Assembly (NCBI RefSeq): GCF_015694725.1
Contig: NZ_JADQDQ010000016.1
Coordinates: 1-60,677 of the forward strand
Direction: 5' to 3'
Length of the DNA: 60,677 nucleotides
DNA from: Hymenobacter jeongseonensis
GTDB lineage: Bacteria > Bacteroidota > Bacteroidia > Cytophagales > Hymenobacteraceae
Each line of letters begins with the position of its first letter. Position 1 is the stretch's first letter. The position numbers and the translations under genes are program-made. Under the pieces are notes generated by a model that worked only from the letters and a program-made list of their open reading frames with translations, was not told the origin of the DNA and did no database searches. Of the stretch, positions 16,558 through 24,737 are shown in pieces.

Positions 16558-16674
16558 GGCTGATGTGCTAAAACCGGCGTGCCTCACGCCTGGAACTGCT
16601 AGCGGCTTCAACTGAAGCCCTGACAAGCCGCCTGAATCCGCGGCGCCAGCGCATGAGCAAAGCAGCACATCAGC
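16558..16674 (-). other. structured intergenic segment after the permease gene
   Basis: An outer 11-base stem GCTGATGTGCT/AGCACATCAGC encloses two clean inner hairpins, GGCTTCA-AC-TGAAGCC and GGCGTG-CCT-CACGCC, plus a GC-rich part. Its right edge overlaps the stop codon of the permease gene. There is no T-run, so it is not a simple terminator. It could be a 3'-UTR fold, a REP-type element or a small structured RNA. Confidence 0.45.
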
Positions 16675-17671
16675 TGTTTTTTCGCAACAAATATACGAAG
16701 AAGGGTACCCCGAACAGGGCCGTGACCAAGCCCACCGGCAGGCCAGCGGGCGGGTAGAGCACCCGGGCCAGCAGGTCGCAGGCCAGCAGAAAACCACCGC
16801 CCAGCACCGCACACACCAGCAAATTGTAGCGCCCCGTGGTGCCCAGCAGCCCCCGCGTGAGGTGCGGAATGAGCAAGCCCACAAAGCCCACCGGCCCGCA
16901 CAGCGCCACCACGCCCCCCGTGAGGCCCGCCGCCAGCAGCACCAGCAGCCAGCGCCGCTGCGCCACCGGCAGCCCCAGGGCCGCGGCCCGCTCCTCGCCC
17001 AGCAGCAGCAGGTTGAGGTCTTTTTGCAAAAAAGCCAGCACAAATAAACTGATGGCCAGTGCCGCCGCCGGATAGGGCAGCACGCGCCACCCGGCCTGCT
17101 CAAAACTGCCGAAAGCCCAGAATACGATGCTGCGCAAGTTGCCCTCGGCGCTGGCCAGAAACGTGAGCAAACTGCCAACAGCCGCAGCCAACGCCCCCAC
17201 CGCCACGCCCGCCAGCAACAGCGGCGCGGGCAGAATGCGGCCGCGCCGGGTGCCCAGGGCCACCACCAACAGCGTAGCGCCAAAAGCGCCCACTAAAGCC
17301 GCAATCGGTGGCAAATACACGCCCGCTACCGTGAGCGACGGCACCAACACAAACGAGGCAATGGCTCCCAGCGAGGCTCCCGAAGCCGTGCCCAGCAAAT
17401 ATGGGTCGGCCAAGGGGTTGGTAACCAGGGTTTGCAGCAAATAGCCGCTCACGGCTAGGCTGGCTCCGGCCAGCAGCGCCAGCACAATGCGCGGCAGGCG
17501 CAACTCCACCAGCACGAGTTGGGCCGGGTCGGTGGGGTCGTAGTGGCGAAAGGTGTTAAAAATGAAGCTGTACGATGTCGAATAACTGCCCACCCGCAGG
17601 CCGAGCACCACCAGCCCCAGCGTGAGCAGGAGGCCGAGAAATAACCATAACGCGGGACGACGGTCAGGCAT
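16670..17671 (-). CDS. FecCD-family ABC transporter permease
   Basis: A 333-residue inner-membrane permease of the BtuC/FecD/FhuB family for iron-siderophore, heme or cobalamin import. About ten hydrophobic spans are present. Family landmarks include LRLPRIVLALLAGASLAVSGYLLQ, NPLADPYLLGTASGA, GLLIPHLTR and a late TALFGVPFF. The ATG at 17671 is chosen because it abuts the stop of the binding-protein gene (TGATG). A longer frame back to 18001 would only repeat DNA of the preceding gene. No ATPase gene of the system is in this operon. Confidence 0.92.
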   Translation of the reverse strand: MPDRRPALWLFLGLLLTLGLVVLGLRVGSYSTSYSFIFNTFRHYDPTDPAQLVLVELRLPRIVLALLAGASLAVSGYLLQTLVTNPLADPYLLGTASGASLGAIASFVLVPSLTVAGVYLPPIAALVGAFGATLLVVALGTRRGRILPAPLLLAGVAVGALAAAVGSLLTFLASAEGNLRSIVFWAFGSFEQAGWRVLPYPAAALAISLFVLAFLQKDLNLLLLGEERAAALGLPVAQRRWLLVLLAAGLTGGVVALCGPVGFVGLLIPHLTRGLLGTTGRYNLLVCAVLGGGFLLACDLLARVLYPPAGLPVGLVTALFGVPFFVYLLRKNS

Positions 17672-18567
17672 CAGTTGGCCGGCACGTAAGGTTGACGCAG
17701 CAGCTTTTGCAGCTCCCGCACCGACTCCACCACGCGCGGGCCCGGGCGTTCCATCAGGTTGCCGGTGATGGGGTATACGCGACGGTTGCGGCAGGCTTTT
17801 ATGCGGCGCAGTTCGGGGTAATTCCGGAAGAACGTGCTGTCCAGCTTGCCGAAGCTGCCGCCGAGCAACACATCGGGGTTCAGCTTGAGAATGTACTCGC
17901 GGGTGAGCGCCGGGTAGGGCTGCGGGAAGGTTTCGGTAACGGCGTTCTGCCCGCCGGCCAGCCGTATTTCGTCCGTGAACAGCGTGTTTTGGCCATAGCA
18001 ATAAATCGGGTCCTGCCAGGTAATAGCCAATACGCTAGGCGGGGCAGCACTTTTGGGCGTGGTAGCCACCAAAGCAGCCAATTTCCGCCGCAACGAGTCG
18101 GCTAGTTGTGTAGCCTGGCGCTGGCGGCCCAGCAGGCGGCCCAGTTCTTCAATTCCAGCAAACACGTCTTCGACTTTGCGGAAACGCAGGTAATACACCG
18201 GAATTCCCAGCTCTTGGAGGCGCTGAGCGTCGTCGACGGAGGTGATGCCTTCGACGGTGAATACGACATCGGGCCGCAGCAGCACCAGTTTTTCCAGGTC
18301 GAGCGGGTAGTTGTTGACCACCGGCTTCCGGAGCACGGCGGCGGGGTAATTGTCCTGCGGCACACGGGCCACGATGGTGGCGGTGTCGGCCACGGCGTAC
18401 AGCATTTCGGTCATGCTGGGGGCCAGCGCCAGCACGCGGCGCGGGTGCGCGGGCAAGGTCAGGCTCCGGCCCAGGCCGTCCTTCACCACCACGGCCGCCG
18501 CGGGCCGGGACTCGGGCTGGCAACTGGCCAGCAAAGCAGCCGTTAAAAACAGATACAAAACGCGCAT
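17671..18567 (-). CDS. periplasmic substrate-binding lipoprotein (BtuF/FecB-like)
   Basis: A 298-residue binding protein feeding the coupled permease. The lipoprotein signal is short and clear (MRVLYLFLTAALLASC, Cys16). The fold signature VLALAPSMTEMLYAV, then DLEKLVLLRPDVVF and LKLNPDVLLGG, marks helical-backbone binding proteins for cobalamin, heme or siderophores. The ATG at 18567 is preferred over an upstream alternative at 18630 because it gives the lipobox. A TACCTTTG element ends only 4 bases before this ATG, so the mRNA may be leaderless. The ligand is unknown: no B12 riboswitch or Fur box was recognised. Confidence 0.88.
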   Translation of the reverse strand: MRVLYLFLTAALLASCQPESRPAAAVVVKDGLGRSLTLPAHPRRVLALAPSMTEMLYAVADTATIVARVPQDNYPAAVLRKPVVNNYPLDLEKLVLLRPDVVFTVEGITSVDDAQRLQELGIPVYYLRFRKVEDVFAGIEELGRLLGRQRQATQLADSLRRKLAALVATTPKSAAPPSVLAITWQDPIYCYGQNTLFTDEIRLAGGQNAVTETFPQPYPALTREYILKLNPDVLLGGSFGKLDSTFFRNYPELRRIKACRNRRVYPITGNLMERPGPRVVESVRELQKLLRQPYVPAN

Positions 18568-18571
18568 GGGG

Positions 18572-18579
18572 CAAAGGTA
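18572..18579 (-). promoter_or_regulatory. -7 element of the binding-protein/permease operon
   Basis: Minus-strand TACCTTTG followed by CCCC and the ATG at 18567. The distance suggests transcription starts at or within a base or two of the start codon. No good -33 TTG is at standard spacing. Confidence 0.55.
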
Positions 18580-18611
18580 GGCCCGATGGCCAACCACGGA
18601 GCGCAACGGTT

Positions 18612-18619
18612 TACCTTTG
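18612..18619 (+). promoter_or_regulatory. -7 element of hldD
   Basis: TACCTTTG followed by CCCC, 22 bases before the hldD ATG. It is the mirror image of the element for the opposite operon; the two 12-base blocks (18568-18579 and 18612-18623) form a perfect inverted pair. Confidence 0.6.
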
Positions 18620-18641
18620 CCCCAACCCAACTTCGCCCCCT

Positions 18642-19610
18642 ATGATAGTAGTTACCGGCGCGGCCGGCTTCATTGCCAGCTGCCTTGTTTCCCGTCTCAA
18701 TGCCGCCAATTTCAACGACGTGGTCGTGGTGGATAATTTTTCGGTTGAAAAAAAGCTGCCCAACATCAAGGGCAAAAAGCTACGCGAATACGTGGACCGC
18801 GAAACCTTCTTCGAGTGGCTTGATGCCCACCACGAGCAGGTAGAGTTCGTGTTTCACCTTGGCGCCCGCACCGATACCACGGAGATGGACCCGGCCGTGT
18901 TCGACCTGCTCAACATGAACTATTCCAAGCAGATGTGGCAGGCCTGCGTGCGCTACAACCTGCCGCTGGTGTACGCTTCGTCGGCGGCGACTTACGGTGA
19001 TGGCACGCTGGGCTACACCGATACCGACGAGGCCTTGTTCCCGCTCTACCGCCCGCTGAATCCTTACGGCGACTCGAAGAACGACTTCGACAACTGGGCG
19101 TTGGCCCAAGCTGAAAAGCCGTATTTCTGGGCGGGGCTGAAGTTTTTCAACGTGTACGGCCCCAACGAGTACCACAAGGGCCGCATGGCTTCGGTTATCC
19201 TGCACGCCTTCAACCAGATTCAGCAAACGGGCTCGATGACGCTGTTCAAATCGCACAACCCGGACTACACCGACGGCGGACAAATGCGCGACTTTGTGTA
19301 CGTGAAGGACGTGGTGGAAGTGTGCTACTTCCTGCTGAACCACCGCAAAGATTCGGGCATTTACAACCTGGGCAGCGGCCAGGCCCGCACCTTCCTCGAC
19401 CTGGCGTTGAACACGTTCAATGCTCTGGGCCGCACGGCCGATATCCGCTTCAAGGACACGCCCGAGGACATTCGCGACAAGTACCAGTACTTTACCGAGG
19501 CCGATATGAGCAAGCTGAAAAGCATTGGCTACGACCGTCCGTTTACCCGCCTGGAGGACGGCATTGCCGATTACGTGCAGAATTACCTCGTGCCCGGCCA
19601 GTATTTATAA
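18642..19610 (+). CDS. hldD: ADP-L-glycero-D-manno-heptose 6-epimerase
   Basis: Converts ADP-D-glycero-D-manno-heptose to the L-glycero form used in the LPS inner core; cytosolic. It is a short-chain dehydrogenase fold of 322 residues. The NADP-binding GAAGFIAS lies at residues 6-13, HLGARTDTTE in the substrate region, SSAATYG carries the catalytic Ser, and YGDSK holds the Tyr-Lys pair. FNVYGPNEYHKGRMAS is a strong family marker. The ATG at 18642 follows a TACCTTTG promoter. Its own terminator follows. Confidence 0.94.
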   Translation: MIVVTGAAGFIASCLVSRLNAANFNDVVVVDNFSVEKKLPNIKGKKLREYVDRETFFEWLDAHHEQVEFVFHLGARTDTTEMDPAVFDLLNMNYSKQMWQACVRYNLPLVYASSAATYGDGTLGYTDTDEALFPLYRPLNPYGDSKNDFDNWALAQAEKPYFWAGLKFFNVYGPNEYHKGRMASVILHAFNQIQQTGSMTLFKSHNPDYTDGGQMRDFVYVKDVVEVCYFLLNHRKDSGIYNLGSGQARTFLDLALNTFNALGRTADIRFKDTPEDIRDKYQYFTEADMSKLKSIGYDRPFTRLEDGIADYVQNYLVPGQYL

Positions 19611-19638
19611 GCGCGAAATTTCTAGCTTGCCGAGCAGG

Positions 19639-19682
19639 AGAAAGGCAACCATTGGGCCAGCCATTGGTTGCCTTTCTTCTTC
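19639..19682 (+). terminator. terminator of hldD
   Basis: The stem AGAAAGGCAACCA/TGGTTGCCTTTCT is followed by T-rich sequence, 28 bases after the stop. Confidence 0.8.
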
Positions 19683-19754
19683 TGCCGTTATTACGGCGCG
19701 GCGTGCGGTTGCACTTGCGGAGTTTTACTGTCCTTCCCATCCCATTCGGCTATT

Positions 19755-21167
19755 GTGAATAAACCCGTTGCGCCCGTTATCACTGTTGTGGGCGGCGGCT
19801 TTGCGGGCACGGCGCTGGTGTTGCAGTTGCGGCGGCAGCCAGCGCTGGCGCTGGCCCGCATTCACCTCATCGAGCCGCGGCCCACGCCCGGGCCGGGCCT
19901 GGCCTACTCCGCCCGGCGGCCCGAATACCTGCTCAATGTGCGTCCCAACTCGCTGAGCCTATACCCCGACCAGCCCGAGCACTTTGTCACGTGGTTATTG
20001 GCGCAGCCCGAGAGTGCGGCCGGCCTGCCCGAGTTTGCCTCCCGCGCCGCTTACGGCCGCTACCTACACGAAGAACTAGCCGCCGCGATGAGGCACGGGG
20101 CGCCCCTGCCCGTGGTAGAATGGCACGCCACCACGGCCGTAGCCGCCCCGCTCCTTCCCGATGGCCGCCGGACTGTGCACTTAACCGATGGCACCGAAAT
20201 CCAAAGCGAATACGTGGTGCTGGCGCTGGGCAACTTTCCGCCCCCACCGCCCGCCGGTCCCGATTTGAGCTACCTCACCCACCCCGGCTATCACGCCGAC
20301 CCGTGGGCCGCCGGCAACATCCGCCGCATTGGCCCCGATGAACAGGTGCTGCTCATCGGCTCGGGCCTGACGGCGGTGGACGTGCTGTTGGCCCTGCGCC
20401 AGGATGGCCACCGGGCCCCAATTACTGTGGTGGCCCGCCACGGCCGCTGGCCCGCCGCGCACGGCCCCATTGTGCCGCCCTACCCCAGCTTCTACCCCGA
20501 GCTTTCCCAGGAAACCACTGTTACCGGCGTCGTGTCGATTGTGAAACGGCACCTGCGGGCGGCGGCGGCTGATGGCATCGACTGGCGGCCGGTGCTCGAT
20601 TCGTTGCGGCCCGACCTGGGCCGTATTTGGGCCGCGTGGCCGTTGCTGGAACAGCGGCGGTTTTTGCAGCACCTGGCCAGCCTGTGGGCGGTGGTTCGCC
20701 ATCGCAGCCCGGCGCAAAACGCGGCGGCCGTGGCCGCTCTCGTCGCCTCGGGCATGGTGCAGATGCAAATCGGAACGGTGCGCGAAATCCTCTCCGAAGG
20801 CGAGCGGCTTCGCGTGGGAATCCGTACCCGGGGCACTGCCACGCAATGGCTCACGACGCAGCACGTCATCTGCTGTGCCGGCCCGCTCCTGAACTATAGC
20901 CGCATTGCCGACCCGCTGGTGGTAAGCTTGCGCGAAGCCGGCCAGCTTACGCCCGACCCGCTGGGCCTGGGTTTGCGCACCGATGCCCACGGCGCCGTAC
21001 TCGGGAGCGCTGAAACTGCCTCACCGGCATTATTTACGCTGGGACCTAGTCGCCGGCCCGCCTATTTCGAGTCGACTGCGGTGCCGGAAATACGCCAGCA
21101 GGCGGTGGACTTGGCTGCTGAAATAGCAGTGCGTGAAGCCAAGAGGCAATCCAATCCAAAAGCGTAA
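19755..21167 (+). CDS. FAD/NAD(P)-binding oxidoreductase-like protein
   Basis: A 470-residue protein with an N-terminal dinucleotide fold (VITVVGGGFAGTALVLQL) and the companion motif HLIEPRPTPGPGLAYS. This resembles the NAD_binding_9/YdhS-type FAD proteins. A second nucleotide-binding segment, EQVLLIGSGLTAVDVLLAL, lies near residue 200, and a TLGPSRRPAYFESTAVPEIR tail is like that of related proteins. GTG at 19755 is chosen: the upstream ATG in frame (19668) lies in the hldD terminator. The substrate is unknown. It stands alone between terminators. Confidence 0.8.
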   Translation: MNKPVAPVITVVGGGFAGTALVLQLRRQPALALARIHLIEPRPTPGPGLAYSARRPEYLLNVRPNSLSLYPDQPEHFVTWLLAQPESAAGLPEFASRAAYGRYLHEELAAAMRHGAPLPVVEWHATTAVAAPLLPDGRRTVHLTDGTEIQSEYVVLALGNFPPPPPAGPDLSYLTHPGYHADPWAAGNIRRIGPDEQVLLIGSGLTAVDVLLALRQDGHRAPITVVARHGRWPAAHGPIVPPYPSFYPELSQETTVTGVVSIVKRHLRAAAADGIDWRPVLDSLRPDLGRIWAAWPLLEQRRFLQHLASLWAVVRHRSPAQNAAAVAALVASGMVQMQIGTVREILSEGERLRVGIRTRGTATQWLTTQHVICCAGPLLNYSRIADPLVVSLREAGQLTPDPLGLGLRTDAHGAVLGSAETASPALFTLGPSRRPAYFESTAVPEIRQQAVDLAAEIAVREAKRQSNPKA

Positions 21168-21175
21168 ATAAAAAA

Positions 21176-21212
21176 CGCCTGTCACCCTGAACTCAACTCA
21201 GGAAGACAGGCG
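21176..21212 (-). terminator. terminator between converging genes
   Basis: CGCCTGTC/GACAGGCG with an inner CCTGA/TCAGG stem. On the minus strand it ends in a T6 run, so it mainly serves the small gene at 21287-21565. It may also stop the plus-strand FAD gene. Confidence 0.75.
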
Positions 21213-21286
21213 CTGGAAAAAGAATGCTAGAGTGGCGGGAGGCTGCCCAAAGGCAGATGCTGCTACAATCACGCTGCAGCGGCTAC

Positions 21287-21565
21287 CTAAGCCGCCATGC
21301 GCGGCTGGTTTGGGTAGAGGGGCAACACAGGGGTAACGTCAGGCACGAGCGTAATCGACGGCACGGCGTGGACAGCAGCTACGGCCGTTGCATCAGCATG
21401 GCGGCGCAGGGCGCGCATCAGCAAGTATTTATATTTCTCAGCATCGGCCAAAGCTTGCTCAATGGCTTGCACGGCATCCGTATAAGCAACTACCGGCTGC
21501 AATTCCCGGCGCGGACGGCGAGCTTCAAAAACGTGGGCTTCGAGGTATTCGGCAGCAGACTTCAT
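21287..21565 (-). CDS. small hypothetical protein
   Basis: 92 residues, mainly helical and charged in the first two-thirds (MKSAAEYLEAHVFEARRPRR ... DAEKYKYLLMRALRRHADA), with a Pro/Val-rich tail. It has no signal peptide or membrane span, and no family is recognised. Support comes from a clean ATG, an AT-rich upstream region of about 140 bases and a terminator with its T-run on this strand. Confidence 0.6.
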   Translation of the reverse strand: MKSAAEYLEAHVFEARRPRRELQPVVAYTDAVQAIEQALADAEKYKYLLMRALRRHADATAVAAVHAVPSITLVPDVTPVLPLYPNQPRMAA

Positions 21566-21711
21566 AGCTAAAATTAAGGCTGGTTATAAGACAGTATTGG
21601 CGTGCTTTATTAACCCCAAATACCTTATTTTCATTCCTTAAACGGCATATTATTCAGCTAATTTTAGCCAGCATAAACCGCCATAATTTCGCCCTTGCTC
21701 CTACTTGAAAC

Positions 21712-22719
21712 TCAGACGATTTTCAGCACCACTTTGCCAAATTGCGCACCGGCTTCGAGGCGGCGCAGAGCCGCTTCGCCTTCAGCCAACGGGAATACTT
21801 CGTCCACAACGGGCACAATTTCCTTTTCGGTTACGAGTTGGAGCATCGCCGCAAAATCCTGTTCAGTGCCCATAGTCGAGCCCAGAATGGAGAGCTGCTT
21901 CCAGAATACTTTGGCGGGCGGCAGCTGCGGAATGGCGCCCAGCGTGCCGCCGTAGAACACGATGCGGCCGCCGGGCGCGGCCGCATCCAGCAAGGCATTG
22001 AACGCGGGCCCGGCGGCACTGTCGATGATGACATCAAACGGGCCTCCGGCCTGCTGCACCAAGGTTTTCACCCAGTTTTCGGCGTTGTAATTAACCCCTC
22101 CCTTCGCCCCCAGCGTTTGGGCGCGGGCCAGTTTCTCCTCCGAGCTGGAGGTAACCCAGACCTCGGCGCCCTGGGCCGCGCAAAGCTGGGCAGCCAGCAG
22201 GGCCACTCCTCCGCCCACGCCAGTGACCAGCACCCGCTCCCCGGCTTGCACCTGCGCCCGCGTGAAAGCGGCCCGGTAGGCCGTGAGGCCCGCCAATGGC
22301 AGCGCCGCGCCCTGCTCATAACTCAAGTGCGCTGGCAAGGGAAAGATGTAGCGAGCGGGCAGTGCGATGTACTCGGCAAACGTGCCGGGGTCGGGCATGC
22401 CCAGCACCACAAAGTCTCGGGCTTGCGCCCGGGGGTTGTCGCCCCAGCGCAGTCCGGGATTGATGAGGACGCGCCTGCCCACCTCGGGCGCCGAGGCCGG
22501 CACCCCGGCACCGTGCGCAGCCACTTCGCCGGCGCCATCGGCCCCCAAGGTGCACGGCAGCTTAATACCAGCGTATAGGCCCTGCTGGATGAATACATCG
22601 CGGTGATTGAGCGCGGCGGCGTGGAGTTTTACGAGGATTTCACCCTCAGCCGGCGTGGGCGTGGGGACGTCGCGGATGGCCGCGGGCTGATGAATGGCAT
22701 CGAGCTGAAGGGCGTGCAT
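21712..22719 (-). CDS. zinc-type alcohol dehydrogenase / quinone oxidoreductase family protein
   Basis: A 335-residue medium-chain dehydrogenase/reductase. The GroES-like half has LHAAALNHRDVFIQQGLY and the LGADGAGEVAAHG segment. The Rossmann half has VLVTGVGGGVALLAAQLCAA near residue 160. Cys and His ligands for a catalytic zinc are not evident, which points to the NADPH:quinone oxidoreductase/YogA-like branch. The ATG at 22719 is preferred over one at 22758. It is 93 bases downstream of the rhomboid gene on the same strand, so co-transcription is possible. Confidence 0.88.
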   Translation of the reverse strand: MHALQLDAIHQPAAIRDVPTPTPAEGEILVKLHAAALNHRDVFIQQGLYAGIKLPCTLGADGAGEVAAHGAGVPASAPEVGRRVLINPGLRWGDNPRAQARDFVVLGMPDPGTFAEYIALPARYIFPLPAHLSYEQGAALPLAGLTAYRAAFTRAQVQAGERVLVTGVGGGVALLAAQLCAAQGAEVWVTSSSEEKLARAQTLGAKGGVNYNAENWVKTLVQQAGGPFDVIIDSAAGPAFNALLDAAAPGGRIVFYGGTLGAIPQLPPAKVFWKQLSILGSTMGTEQDFAAMLQLVTEKEIVPVVDEVFPLAEGEAALRRLEAGAQFGKVVLKIV

Positions 22720-22812
22720 AAGGTCGGGTATCGGTGAGCGGTAGACAATGGTAAGCAATAAGGCGGCAGGTTGTTTGCGGCGGCACGGCCGCGGTATTGG
22801 CGGGCTGATTCC

Positions 22813-23679
22813 TTAGTTTCCGCTATTTCCTTTGAGGCCCGCCAGCGCCAGCGGCCCCGCGACCAACAAGCCCATGAGCAGGCCGCCGAGGTGAGCCGCG
22901 TTATCGATGTTACCGGTCAGGCCCGAAATCAAATTACTGAGCACCAGGTACAGCACCAGGCCCAGCATGGCACGACGGTCGGATTTGTCGAGCAGGATTT
23001 TTTTGCTCACCAGCAAAGCCAGCAGCAAGCCGTAGAGGCCAAAAATGGCGCCGCTGGCCCCCACGGAATTCACGCCGCTGCTGTGCCACCACAAGCTGGC
23101 CAACCCGCCGCCAACGCCGCTGGCCAAGTACACCAGGGCCAGGCGCAAGGGCCCCACCCGGTCTTCCACCAAAAGGCCAAGGAGCCAAAGCGAAAACATG
23201 TTGAGTAGCAGGTGCGACAGGCCGGCGTGCAGGAACAACGAGCTGAACAGCCGCCACGGCTCGCCGTGCAGCGTGAGGCCCGACACATTGGAGCCCCACT
23301 GCACCAGCTCCCGGCCCATGGGGTCGGAGGCCGATACGCCGCTGAAGACCATCAGGCCGAAAATCAGCAGGTTGAGGTCGAGCAGCAGCGGCGTGGCCAG
23401 GAAGCGGCGCGACGGAATAAACAGCCCCCGGAATAGCTGTCCCACCAGCTCGGCCCAGGTTTCGTGCGGGACGGGCGCTGGCGGGGGCACGGTTGGAGTA
23501 GCTTCAGGCAGCAGCTCCCGGCGGCGCAGCTCGGCCACAGCGGCGGCCCCCACGGCTGGTGGGTAGCGGGCCGCGTTTTGGGCCAGGTACAGCAGCTCGG
23601 CGTCGGGCTTCTGGGCAAAAAGCTGCGCGGCCAAGGCCGCGGTGGAACCGGGAGCAGACTCGGGAACGGGTTCTTCCAT
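22813..23679 (-). CDS. rhomboid-family intramembrane serine protease
   Basis: A membrane protease that cleaves transmembrane segments. It has 288 residues from the ATG at 23679. The catalytic Ser209 sits in GASGAIFG and the catalytic His263 in AAHLGGLLMG. The SLFLHAGLSHLLLNM segment carries the other conserved His and Asn residues. Six or more hydrophobic spans follow a cytosolic N-terminus. Residues 23-56 (KPDAELLYL ... ELRRREL) form a motif repeated in the next upstream gene. The two lie 67 bases apart on the same strand, suggesting an operon. A GTG ten codons upstream is an alternative start. Confidence 0.9.
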   Translation of the reverse strand: MEEPVPESAPGSTAALAAQLFAQKPDAELLYLAQNAARYPPAVGAAAVAELRRRELLPEATPTVPPPAPVPHETWAELVGQLFRGLFIPSRRFLATPLLLDLNLLIFGLMVFSGVSASDPMGRELVQWGSNVSGLTLHGEPWRLFSSLFLHAGLSHLLLNMFSLWLLGLLVEDRVGPLRLALVYLASGVGGGLASLWWHSSGVNSVGASGAIFGLYGLLLALLVSKKILLDKSDRRAMLGLVLYLVLSNLISGLTGNIDNAAHLGGLLMGLLVAGPLALAGLKGNSGN

Positions 23680-23746
23680 GGGAGCGGGACGCGGCAAGGA
23701 ATGCGCCACCTTGCATCAACCGGCCACTTTGCCAGGTGTTGGGGCG

Positions 23747-24586
23747 CTAGAGCTGTACGCGCCGCACCATGGTGTTATAAGCGCGGCCCGTGACCGGTGA
23801 TTTGGGCAGCAGCCCCGACAGCAGGTCGCTGACATCGGCTTCGCGGCGCTCGGTTTTTTCGTTTTCGAAGGGCTGCGGATTTCTGGCTACCAAATACAAA
23901 TCGGCCAGGCCTTCCTGCTGCTGGTTGGCCACGCGGGTCATCAGGTCGAGGTGGGTGGCCATCACCGGACCCAGTTTGTAGCCATAGACGGTGGCTTTGC
24001 GCCACGGTTCCCAAGCGGCTTCCACGGATTCGATGTGGCCCACCAATGCCGCGTCGAACTTGCCCTGGCGGGCCTTATCCAACACGTATTCGGTTTTGGT
24101 CTGGGCCGTCCAGAAACGCTTGGCCAGCTCCCGGTACTGCCGCAGGTGCTGGGCATTGGCTTTTTCGGCGGTGGGCACTTTGCGCAGCTGCTGGGCCACG
24201 GTTTGGGCCACCACGCCGTCGTAGTTAGGGATGGCGCTGGTGGCGACTTCGACCAGCCGGGGCGGTGGCAGGCGGCGCTTGGCTTCCTGCCGGGCTTGCA
24301 ACGCGGCTTCCTGGGCGCTGCTGCGCTGCTGCAGGAAGTAGGTGCCGCCACCCAAGACCAGAAGCCCCAATCCCAACCCAACAATCTTACCCCAGGGTTT
24401 GGATTCGATGATTTCGGGCAGCGGAGCGGCAGCTGCGAGCGGGGCCGTGGGCGCTACGCCCCGGCGCCGGAGCTCGCGCCGGGCGGCGTCTACCAGCGTT
24501 TCTTGGTAGTAGTCGGGGTGTTCAACGAAAAACAGCAGTTCGGCGTCGGTTTTCTTGTGGTAGAAGTCGGTAGCGGCGTCAGACAC
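23747..24586 (-). CDS. single-pass membrane protein sharing the rhomboid's N-terminal motif
   Basis: A 279-residue protein of unknown function. From a GTG at 24586 it starts with a short tail. It then has the motif KTDAELLFFVEHPDYYQ ... AARRELRRRG (about 11-43), which matches the N-terminus of the rhomboid protease encoded next. A glycine-rich transmembrane helix follows (about 66-85, KIVGLGLGLLVLGGGTYF), then a mostly helical 190-residue domain. No family was recognised for that domain. The frame stays open to 24919, but that part overlaps an opposing gene and looks unlike protein. A regulator or substrate of the rhomboid is possible. Confidence 0.72.
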   Translation of the reverse strand: MSDAATDFYHKKTDAELLFFVEHPDYYQETLVDAARRELRRRGVAPTAPLAAAAPLPEIIESKPWGKIVGLGLGLLVLGGGTYFLQQRSSAQEAALQARQEAKRRLPPPRLVEVATSAIPNYDGVVAQTVAQQLRKVPTAEKANAQHLRQYRELAKRFWTAQTKTEYVLDKARQGKFDAALVGHIESVEAAWEPWRKATVYGYKLGPVMATHLDLMTRVANQQQEGLADLYLVARNPQPFENEKTERREADVSDLLSGLLPKSPVTGRAYNTMVRRVQL

Positions 24587-24737
24587 GGCAGTGGGTAAAA
24601 GCTGGGGGATGAAAGCAATTGGCAAGATGGCGAACGAAGGCCAATAAGTTGCTACCAACCGTTGGGCTCCGGGGCCGTAAACCGTTGCATAATGGCCGCA
24701 ACCGCGTTCCATTCCATCAATTTTATCGCTAAACACC

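Noticed and set aside
18568..18641. B12 riboswitch before the binding-protein operon
   Set aside because: The gap is too short and the mRNA seems leaderless; no conserved B12-box sequence is seen.
19668..19754. An ATG start for the FAD-binding protein at 19668
   Set aside because: It lies within the hldD terminator; the dinucleotide fold starts just after GTG 19755.
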